Positions 13,701 to 25,700 of a DNA stretch of 64,000 bases are shown here, piece after piece (the first letter of the stretch is position 1; every line of letters begins with the position of its first letter). The notes beneath the pieces are model-generated. The model was not told the DNA's origin, did not search any database, and saw nothing but the letters and a program-made list of their open reading frames with translations. The stretch spans positions 248,001 to 312,000 of the forward strand of contig JASANH010000776.1 of NCBI GenBank assembly GCA_030248295.1, given 5' to 3'. This stretch comes from Mesodorylaimus sp. YZB2_4. Taxonomy: Eukaryota; Nematoda; Enoplea; Dorylaimida; Dorylaimidae. The position numbers were made by a program, and so were the translations under genes.

Positions 13701-16700
13701 AGCGATTACTCTAACTACTTCATCTCCAACAACCGGTGAGACAGTAGAAAGTGTGGCATCAGCATCAACAACATGGGAAGCGAGTACTTTGGTTAACGCA
13801 TCTCAAGGAAGCAGTGGGGCAGCAGCAAGTGTGACACTGATGACAGCAACTGAGGAAGCGGGCATTTTTACAACTGAATCTCAAGCAACCAGCGTGACAT
13901 CAAAAGCAACTGTGGAGATGGGCACTTTGACTACTGCACTTCCAACAGCTAGTGAGGTGGCAGCAAGTGGGACATCAGTGACAACTGCTGAAGAAGCGAG
14001 CACGTTGACAACTACATCTTCAGCAGGAAGAGTAATATCAAAAACAACCACTGAGGAAGCGATTACTCTTACTTTTGCATCTCCAACAACCAGTGAGGTG
14101 GCAACTAGTAAAGCATCAACAACCACTGGGTATTCGAGTACATCGACCACTGCTTATCCCACAGCTATTGAGTTAACCACAAGTGTGGCATCAGCAACAA
14201 CCACTGAGGAAGCGAGCACTTTGACCACTGCATCTTCCGCAACAAGAGTGATTTTAGAAACAACCACTGAGGAAGCGATTACTCTAACTACTTCATCTCC
14301 AACAACCGGTGAGGTAGCAACAAGTTTGACATCAGCAACAACCGCTGAGGAAGCGAGCACTTTGACCCCTGCATCTTCCGCAACAGAAGTGACTTCAAAA
14401 ACAACCACTGAGGAAGCGATTACTCTTACTTTCGCATCTCCAACAACCAGTGAGGTGGCAGCAAGTGTGGCATCATCAACAACCACTGGGGAATCGAGTA
14501 CATCGAACACTGCACCTACCTCAGCTAGTGACATGTCAACAAGTGGAACATCAATGACAACCACTGAGGAAGCAAGCACTTTGACCGCTGCATCTCCAGC
14601 AACAAGAGTGATTTCAGAAACAACCACCGATGAAGCGATTACTCTAACTACTGCATCTCCTGCAACCAGTGAGGCAGTAGCAAGTGTGGCATCAGCAACA
14701 TTGACTGAGGAAGTGAATTCTTTAATCACCGCATCTGCCACAGCTAGTGAGGCGTCAACAAGTGTGGCATCATCAACAACCAGCAAGGAAGCGAGCACTC
14801 TGACCATGGCATCTCAAACAGTCAATGAGGGTGCATCAATTGTGACATTGATGATAGCCACTGAGGAAGTGAGCTCTTTGTCTATCACATCTTCAGGAAC
14901 AAGTGTGACATCGGAAACAACCACTGAGGAAGCGAGAACTTCAGCTACTTCACCTCTAACTAGCAGTGCGTATCAGGGATCTGCTGAAGCTGCAAGCACT
15001 GTTAATACATCTTCTACCACTGGTGAGCTAACATCGAGTATGACCAGTACATCTTTTCCCACTATTGCCGCTTCATCTCAGGAAACTGATGAAGCAGTAA
15101 CTCTTTTTACCTCTGATGTAGCGACGACTATTGTGACGATCAGTAGAACTGCCAAGGCGGCAACTAAAGCAATTACCACTTCTACCAGTGATGAGGCGGC
15201 GGCCACTGTGATTAGTACAACAGAACTAGAGGATAATTTATCAACTCTAATCTCTGAAGATGGTATCATATCAACTGTAGAACCCTGCTGCAGCACCTCG
15301 AACTTCCCTGCAGCTGTTATTGACCCTTCAACATCATGCTCACCCACTTCTGAAACAGCTTACTCCAGTTCCAGCGCATCAAAGGCTACTTCCACAGTCG
15401 TATTCGAAAGCGATGCAACGATTATGAGTTCTACGACTGCGCCGCTACTCGCTTTATCGCCTTTTCTACCTACAAATATACTGGCAACCCCTTCAAGTGT
15501 GCCAGTAGGAATCTTAACCCCAGAAGTCAGTCTGAGTTCATCAGATTTCCCAATTTCTATATCTTCTACAGACAAACTTAATCAAATTACTACAAGTTTA
15601 TCATTGCTCGAATCTGCATCTGCTTTGGGTGGAATGACTCAGACTGATTCAACCGACTTACAACCAGTCACTGGTGGATTCAGCACGCTGCAAACGGGGG
15701 CAAGCTCGTCTGGGCAGCTTGAAAAGACCACGGAATCTTTGGCTCCAGATCACACTCTCAAAGAAGCTGGTAGCACAATTTTTACCCCCACAGGAAGAAG
15801 TGTGAGTGAGAGCTCCACAGCGTCACCCTCTGTGCCAGACACACCGCCAAATAAGGTAGAGCTATCGTTATCGATTGTCACCAGCACTATCAGCGATGTG
15901 TCGACATCAGCAGCTGGAACGAGCGTCAATCAAGAAACTACGGGTATATCCTCTGTGGCTAATTTCACTGCACCTGTTTCAGTCACCCAACCGCAACTTA
16001 CTTCATCGTCAGCAGGCATTACTGCTTCCCTGGTATCGACTCCAACGACAGCATTGCACATCACGACAGACGGACCAACTAGTGCCATAGAGCTATCTCC
16101 ATCAGGGATCACAAGAGTTAGTACTTCGACAGCGACAACTGAAAGGAGCGCTGGCCAAATAACTCTTCCCTACATGGCTCATTCCACTAACTCTATTCTG
16201 GAATCCACTTTCTTGCCAAGTGTATCTGAAAAAATGTCGCCCACCACGACAGAGCCTACTTCAGCCGCGGCACATGGTCAAGAAACCTTTGAAACAGCGG
16301 GTCCAATAGTCAGCCAGGAAACGTCGATGGAAGAGCAAGGGTCAACGACTGCGCAGCGAATACCAGGGTGGTCGCCAACTTTGCTCGAAACTGAGTCTCA
16401 AACTACAATCTCACAAGAGTCTAGTGACTTGCCACTAAGGTCGACCACTTTAGCTGATGTAATAAGTTCATCGATGAACAAAGAGTGGAGTTCCAGCGCC
16501 CGACCTACAATTACAACATCAACGCCTACATTAAAAGCTGCTTCTCCTACTTCTCTTCCAGCCACTACAATCCATTCCATCCAATCAGAGTCATCCACTT
16601 CATTCATCCCATCTGAATCTGATTCAACTGAAGCAGCCCCGAAATTGCTGACTGTTTCGAACATATTTCAATATACTCACACTAACACAACAGTTTCTGA

Positions 16701-19700
16701 TTCCTGGTCACCAACTGCAGCGATCGAATTCAGCAGCCAAGTTCCAGCCGAGCTGGCTCAACATTCGACCGGCATGGGTACAAGCACTACTTCTCAGTAT
16801 CCTACAGTTGGAAGTGATACAGAAATGGCCACTGCAGCAACCATAAAAGAAACACGTGGCACTGAATTAGCTTTAACTCAAATTGAACTCACCGCCACGG
16901 TTGATTTTACTGACTTTATTGAAGCCACAGCGACTAAGACATCGCCTGTCAGAATCCATCCAATAGAGGCCACCAGATCATCTACTTCTGAAGAGGACAG
17001 AGGTGAAGGGCAGCAGCGCCCATCGACTACAAGGCCAGGCTCCCCAGACAAGTCTGCTGTCGAATCTAGTATAACGCAAACTCACACGGCACCTAGCCAG
17101 CAAAGCATGACTTATAAAACTGAATTGGCTTCCAATGCACAGACTGCATCAGATTCTACCTTGAGGCCAGGCCCGTCATCGATCTCTACTGCGACATATG
17201 AGCCATTTGTCGAAAGCACTGTGGCCGCTTCATCTTTTCCTGAATCAAGCGAGATGCCCAAACACACTACACCTAGCATAGCTGATACTACTTACAACAG
17301 TGAGATCAGCAAAGCCACTGATCGTGAGACCGAAACAGGAGCGGGAAGTGTGGTACTAACGACAAATCTGGTCTCATCGAAGAAAGTACCCACTGAATAC
17401 CTCACAATAAACATGGACGATGGAGCGGGCGGCGAGGAAGGAAGATCAAGAATACCAAGCGCAACGACGCTTGGCTCATTTTTAACCGCGCAAACCAGTT
17501 TTCATGCCAGTGAACCGCCCGCTTCGGCAGAATTTGTTTCTACTGGATTGATGAATACAGAAGTCAACAGTCAAGGCGTTTCAGAAACAGACCGTAGAAT
17601 TGAAGATGGAGAACGGAGTTTAACTCGGAGTACCATTGCTGCAGAAGGTAAAACCACAGACAAAGGACTTGGTGCTAGTGAATCAGCTATACATACGATC
17701 ATAATTTCTGGAAAAGCTGAGACCATGACCGCAGAACTGACAACTGAAAGGGTCACTAACGATAGCGGAGGTGGCGTGGGTAAAAGAACTTCAACAGTGA
17801 CTTCCAATGCTGATTTACTGTCTTCAACTACAGAATCTGTGCTCGATTTAACTAAACTACCTGTCAGCAAAGAAGATACAGAAATGACATACACAGATGT
17901 GCAAATGATCGCGAGTACCATCGGCATCGAAGGTGGAGAAGGTGCTGGTGGATTGACACAGGGTTTTACTGCAGCTCCTCTGACAGCAGAGACCAATGTA
18001 CCTACTGCCGTCGTGTCATCTTCAGACAACATTATAACAACGGCAACTATGAGTGATTACACCATAATGACGGACAGTGGAAATGGCGAGGGAGGAAGAA
18101 CTCCATCGACCATTCACTCAACTACAGCACTATATGCAACCGTTGCACCTGATGTCAACCGTGCTGAGTCATCGATCAGTAAAGAACCCATTTCAAAAAT
18201 TGCAACAAAACAAGCTGTCAGTGGAAGCACCACGGCATTCGATACTGGTGAAATTGCAGGGGTGCAAAAAGCTAGCTCTTTCACGAACATGGAAACCAGT
18301 TTCACTGAATCGATTTCTGAATATCCTAGTGGATCTAGTGGAGACACAGAACCTGTTACTGATGGTGCTATACCCATTGATAGCGACAGTAATCAGGCTG
18401 GAAGGACTAGTTCCCCTAAAGAACCAGAAGTCGACTTGACTAAGTCATCAGTCAGGGTAGAAACAGTTTCAGCACAAGCAACCACTGGAAGCACCTTTGA
18501 ATTTGACTTCGGAGCAGGCGCATGGGCAAAAACACCTAGTTCTTCAGTTCAGCCTTTGAATGTGGATTCCGCAGAGCCGATTTTAGAATCAACATCCGCT
18601 GCCAAAATTACAGCAGAGAATAGAACTGAAGGTACTACTCTCATTGATAGCGGTGGTGATCAGGCTGGAAGAACGCCAACATCCACTTTCCCGCCGAGCA
18701 AAGTCGATTTTACAAAGCCATCCATCAGTGATGAGCCAGTTTCAGAAATTGCGATAGAACAAGCAATCAGCGGAAGCACTAATGAACTTGATAGTGGAGC
18801 AGGCGCAGGGGCACGAACACCCAGCTCTTCAGGTTCGCCTTTGAACGCGGAAGCAGATTCTTCTGAACTGATTTTAAAATCAACCTCTTTCATCGAAATT
18901 ACCAGAACTGATGGTAATACGTTCGTTGACAGTGGAGGAAATCAGCTTGAAAGAACGCCACCATACACTTTTCCGAGTGCACCGGAATTCGATCTTACAA
19001 AGTCATCCGTCAGTGAAGAGCCCGTTTCAGAGAGTGCAACAGTGCAACCCATAAATGGTAGCACGATTGGATTTGATAGTGGGGCAGGGGGAGGGGCACG
19101 AACGCCCAGCTCTTCAGCTTCGCCTTTGAATGGGGAAACCGATTCCGCTGAGCCGATTTTAGAATCAACATCCGCTTCCAAAATTACAGTGGAAACTAGA
19201 ACTGAAGGTACTACTCTTATTGATAGTGGTGGTAATCAGGCTGGAAGAACGCCAACATTCACGTCCCCGCCAAGTAAAGTCGATTTTACAAGGTCATCTG
19301 TCAGTGAAGAGCCCATTTCAGAAAGTGCAACAGCGCAACTCATAAATGGTACCACCATTGGATTTGATAGCGTAGCAGGGGGAGGGGCACGAACGCCCAG
19401 CTCTTCAGTGTCGCCTTTGAATGTGGAAATCGATTCCGCTGAGCCGATTTTAGAATCAACATCCGCTGCCAAAATTACAGCAGAAACTAGAACTGAAGGT
19501 ACTACTCTTATTGATAGTGGTGGTAATCAGGCTGGAAGAACGCCAACATTCACGTCCCCGCCAAGTAAAGTCGATTTTACAAGGTCATCCGTCAGTGAAG
19601 AGCCCATTTCAGAGAGTGCACCAGCACAGCCCATAAATGGTACCACCATTGGATTTGATAGCGGAGCAGGTGGAGGGGCACGAACGCTCACGTCCTCAGT

Positions 19701-22700
19701 TCCGCCTTTTTATTTGAAGACCAGTTTCACTGAATTTAATTTAGAGTCAACACCTGGTGTCGAAGTTACTTCAGGAACAAGTACTGATGATGCTACACTT
19801 ATTGATAGCGGTGGCAATCATGCTGGCAGAACGTCAGCGACAATTTCCGCAAAACGCTCATATACCACTGAATCAAAGTCCGACTTCACTGACACATCAA
19901 GCGCCATACCCTCGCTTTCTGAATGGACGACACTAACGATAAGACCTGTCGATACAACTACCACTATCTTCGACAGCGGAGCGGGCACAAAACAGCGAAC
20001 ACCTGGCTCTTCACCTGATAAACTTTCCACAATCGAAACTGGAACAGTGTTACCTGACTCAGAATTGACTTCCATTGAAAGCACGATGGTGAACGTTGTT
20101 AGCAAAGGCAGTACAGAGATAGACAGCGGAATGGGTGGTGGCGGACAAACAAGAATGCCGATTGTCACCCCTGCGCAAGAGGCTTCGACCACAAAGGCGG
20201 AGGCCGAGCCGACGGGAATCGAAGCGTCTACAGAAACAATGCCAGGAGCTCCCGGATGGATTACGTCTGATAGTGAAGGTAGTGCAGGAGCACGCAGCCT
20301 ATCCGCGGAAAGCAGTTTTGTTAGTGAGACAGTGCCCGCTGAGAGCGTAAGTGGACGCGCCACAGACGTTGCCAGCGGCGGTGGCCAAGCCACAAAGACA
20401 CCGGCATCCCCATACGCAAGCACACCATCATCAGACATGACGCCAAGGACAGTCACCGACGAGATTACGACTGGACTTAATAGTGGTGCTGGCGCTGGTG
20501 CATGGAAGCAAAGCTCCATCGCAAGCCCTCTATCGACCAAAGAAACAAATTTGGACACTAATTCAACTATTTTACCTGAACCACCAAGTTCGGTTTCTTC
20601 GTTCACACTGATGGCGTCAACCTTAAGTGGACACGCCGTCACTGCTATGGAAACAGAGCACTACACGCAATCCAGCGTGCCTCAGAAGAGCACTGGTTAC
20701 GAAAATATAACAGAAGTTGCTAATAAAACACGCCAACCGAGCGACACTGACCGAACAATGCAAATGGCTGCTGTGTCGGACACCAGCAGCCTCGCATCAA
20801 CCCAACGCCAAGTCGTCATCGCTGATCAGACAATTCAACAATATGAAACGAGCCACTTCCGAACGGGCGTTGCCTCATCTGGCCAAACAGACCAACATCA
20901 TACGGCTGGAAAAGTTACTGTAGTATCAGATCAACATTACTTGAGCAGTGACTCAGCTGAAGGCACTGAAGCTGGCATCACATCGCTGGAACTGCAATCT
21001 GTTAGTCATTCCTCAACTGGCCCCGGTCGCGAACAAACAGAAGCAAGCACTTTGGCAACGCCTTTCGACTCTCGCACGGATACGGCAGGACTAGAACCAC
21101 GTTCGACATTATCCCAAATGCCTGAAACCGCTTTGACAGAGCACATCTCAACCCCAGCAAGAGTACCGTCGACGACAGAAGCAGACATATTTGGTGGTGA
21201 AGGCATTGGAACTGACAAACCCAGAACGGCGACGACGACAGGATGGGACCTCGAAACATCTCAGACACAGAAGCTTCAGACTGATGCCACTGAAAGTGCT
21301 AATACATTTTCTGCGTCCACAAAGACGGAGACAGTCGTTTCGTCGCAAGCGCCGTTCACAAAAAGCGGAGAAACCATTGGCTGGGAGACAATTGCAGTAT
21401 CAAAAGACACAAGTGATTCGTCAACAGAAAGAGTGTCTGAAACGACGGGCATGCCTGAGACAAGCACAAAAGAATACACTAAACATCCAACCTCTTCCTC
21501 TATAATCGCCGATACTGTAAGTGAAATTGCGGCGCCGCTCCCAGAGACAACTTCAATGGCAACGGCAGATGGAAAAACAGAGCATATGGCTGCAGTATCA
21601 TTGACCCATTTGGTTAATACAGGATCTCTCGAGCCTGAGCGGTCAAGCAAACCAGGAACGGCATCCCTGTACTCTTCAGCGACTTCAGAAAGTGCAGCTG
21701 ACTTCGCCACTGCACGAGCCACAAGTGCTAAGCCAGAATCCAAACCTGCTACGCCGACAGAAAAAGACTCGGCGAGCACTGCAGAATTCAACAGTCAAGA
21801 AACAGTGTCTGTGGTAACCACTATAGAGGATATGGTGCATTCAACGGTTTTGACGATAATCACGGAACCTGAAACGAGCCCGATTGGAGGTACCTCTGAG
21901 TCAGGTATTTCTTCAGAATCAGCCAGTTCGATTCTTCAATCAAAATCAGCCTCCCAAAGCTCATCAGTTAGCGCTATCGAAGAACAGACAACACTTAATG
22001 CGACACCAGAGGCCAGCTGGACTGTGCCTATTGTGGAAACAGCGAAAACCTTATTTGCAGACTTCGACGCAGAGACAACAGCCGCTACAAAGCCAATTTT
22101 GGCTAGTCAGCTGTCAACAAGCCAAGAGTCAGAAACCTTACATAATCAAACAGCTGCGTCAGAGGACAATACCAGATCAGTTTCATTTGCACTAACAGAT
22201 TTTGTCACCAGAATCACGTCATCTCCATTGATCAAGTCTACTGCAACTGTAACGGCAGGATTGAAGGTGGGCACCACTATAATCCTGGGCGTAGCGACCA
22301 TCAACGAATCATGCAGTAATGGAGAATCTTGCAATGCTGGGTCTGTCTGCTACAACGAAACTAAGACATGTCGCTGCCCGTCATCAACTTATGAATACCG
22401 TCCTGAATCAGCCAGCGAAGAGCAGGCGATGTGCCGAGAATGTAAGTGTGCCATGATTCAGTTGTCTTACGTGCATGACCCTACTTGTTTTAGATTCCAA
22501 GCATAAACAAGAATGTTCGAACACTGTCCTGTGCGAACCTATGCTGCTATGCAACAACACGGATTTCACCTGCTACTGTCCGCCAATCACAGCTTACATA
22601 AGGGATGATGGCAAGTGCGACAATGCTACCTTGATATGGGTCAACGGGACGTGCAATAATCGATCGCATGTGTGTGACCCTGCCTCTCGATCTGTATGCA

Positions 22701-25700
22701 ATGGCGGCCTGTGCACATGCGTTCGTCCGTACGCCTATAATAAGGTCTACGATCAATGCATGCTAGTCGACTCACTGAAAGCACAAGAAGACCTGACGCA
22801 TGATCAACCCTGCTCGTCCGTCCTGGCATGTAATTCTAGCCTTGGCTTGGGATGTGTCAATGGATATTGCAAGTGTGTAAATAGTTCAAGGAAGTTCAGG
22901 TAAGAAACTAAGCCAGATATTGCCTTGAAAAACAGCGCTTGATCGCCCTTTTCAGGGACGGTTTTTGCCTGGGCGATGGCGAATGTGCATTTGCTGACCA
23001 AATCTACGAATTCACCATGCAAAGCTGTCGTTTTCCAACATACGGGGAGAAGTGTATTTCCAAATGTGCATCGCCCTATGCTTGCATCAAAGGAGTCTGT
23101 TCTATGCCGAGGCTGGGTGAGCCGTGCGATGGAGTGTGTACAACGGAAAACTCCATTTGTGTCTCTTTGAAATGTTCGTGTAAACAAGGATACGAAGCTT
23201 CTAATTCGGGCAGCGGCTCATTCTGTGTCAAATCACTACCACTGCCTGGCTGGTCATGCGCAAAAGGGAATCGCAGCTGCGGTTATGGATCGTTTTGTGA
23301 TACCGAGACTTACATTTGTAAATGTCCAAAGGGGCAAGAAGGATCGAGCGGACAGTGCAAGGCAATACAAAGGCAAGTGGGTGGATCGTGTGAAAATGGA
23401 GAAGAATGCGGTAACTTTTCAAAATGCGAAAGCAAGACCAAACTTTGTCGATGTCCACTTGGATCTTACCAGAGCACGGATGGAAAGACTTGTATACCAA
23501 GTAAACTCGGATGACCGTTTTTATCTCTACCTCGTTCAGATACCAGACGACGGCTTTTTCAGGATACTGTCCCGCGGACGGAAAATGGCCCGAAACCCAA
23601 GCAAATACCATATCATCATTCGATTGTCCCAAAGGAGCCAAGGGCTCGGTCATTCGCTTCTGTGAACCAGAAGCCGTTTGGAATGACCCCATCGACAGCT
23701 GTATATCATCATCGGCGCGTGATATTGGTTTCACTTCCGCAGCTTTAGATAGTATGGAGAAAAACCCTGAACTTTTCCTAAATCTTTTGAACATGGTGTT
23801 GAATCTGGCTATGCCTAACTCTGGAGATGGGATGTCATCAGGAAATGACTCGGATCCATTTTTGGAATCCAATTTGCGTTTGTTCTGTCAGCTCATGCAG
23901 CACAATCCGCTATTGCAACATCCAGATAAGGTGGCTTCAGATGAAATGAAGATAATGACAAATGTAAGCGAGGGTGCCACCATCCCAAGGTGAGCGTGAC
24001 GTCTGCTACTTTTTAGACAACCTACAACTTGGCAAATGAGTTGCTGCAGCGGCTACTGATAACCAGAAATTCGTCCATCAAGGTGGGTACTTGCACTGTA
24101 TATCTATTCCGGATCTTTCTATATCTCGGCGCCATAATACTGCAAACCATGGATTTCGCCTTACCTTTGTACTGTAGAATAAATGCCAGTGTCTGTAATA
24201 GTTCCACTGCGTGTAGGTGCAGGAAGCAGAATATATTGCAGGAAAATCCTGCTTCTACGAGATTCTATCCTGTGGTTTCGATTATAGAGCATCGTCGACT
24301 TCGTGTACTGCGGGGAGCAATTGGCCGACGCTCTGACAAAAATCGAGATGGCTTCAATCGATAATGATGACGTGACAAATAAACAGAAAAGAAGCGTCTA
24401 TTCAGAGACCAATTTGATAAGTAAGCTTTGTTTCTGTCACATAAGTCTATGGCTGATGCCAAGCTTGCTGCAGGCAGCCAAGGTCAGATTGTGGCTCCCG
24501 ATCAAAAAGCTACCCTCTCAATGTTAAATGACGATGGAAAAGCTGGATGCGGTTATACATCTGGGAATGACCCAGCTAAGCAAGGTACTTATCGTTAGCT
24601 CTGCAGTGTCTACATTGTGGTTTCACAGGCACCAGCACGCCATGCATTAACAAAGGTACAGTAGCACGTTTAGGTTCTCTCCCAGTGCATGATCGGTTCG
24701 GCATGTCTTGTTCAATCTTCTCCATAAACATGACCTATGTCTCGAACCACACGCCGCCTGCTGGATGCATGTACAAGTTGGCAGATAAGGTAATTTCTGT
24801 GACGACGACCACAGAGGACGTGTTCAAGGATCCCAATTTCATGGTCATGTTAAAATTCCCAATCCCAAAAGTAATTGCCGCTTGATATTGCATCAAAGTG
24901 CGCTGATCAGATTTGTTCTTTTTAGAGGCTTCCATTGAGCAAGTTGACATGCCTTTACCTTGTGAAAAATGCCAGCACTGATGCAGAGTATGCCCAGTTT
25001 TTTTCGTGGCGCTATTCTCTTTTGCCACTCTTGCATGACTTTTAGGAGCTTCAGTTCCGAAGGCTGTTCCATTCTCTCATCGACGAACAAACAAGCCGTT
25101 TGCGCATGTAGTCACACCACTAGTTACGTGCTGCTGATGGAACTGGAGGTATTTTGACTGATTGATTTTGGAGGAGACCAGAAACTTTGATATGATTGTG
25201 AAAAGCATTTTCAGATACCACGCTGGGATGAATACATTATCAGATGGCTACTGATTGTCATGCTATCACTCTCATTGGTTTGCTTACTTTTGACTGGACT
25301 TGCACTGCTATACGTCAGGTAAGGATTCAGCTGACGCAGCTGGCTCGCGCTTCTGACGGGTCTTTACACGCAGGCGATCCCACACTCAAAGAATATTCAT
25401 TATGGTGAACATTGTGGTTGCTCTGTTCTTTGCCAAGGTCATATTACTGAGCGTGGTCGTCGAGCAGTCATATCAAGGCGTAAGTACCTTGATCGGCACT
25501 CCTGTTTATGCAGCAGGCAGTGTGTCATGTTGTCTGATCTAGGTTTTCTGCCAAATCAGCGCCCTACTCATGCACTTCTTGTACTTGGCAGCACTGAGCT
25601 GGATGCTGTGCTATGCTGTGAATTTGTTACAAGTCTCCTTCACTCATCCCGATGCGGAAGTGAGTATGCATATACGTAGCTTCAATGGCTTATAACATCT

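Noticed and set aside
10741-13745. Regular repeat array that might be taken for CRISPR or a satellite
   Set aside because: The unit is 141 bp, directly adjacent and in frame, with no unique spacers, and it lies inside an animal coding exon.
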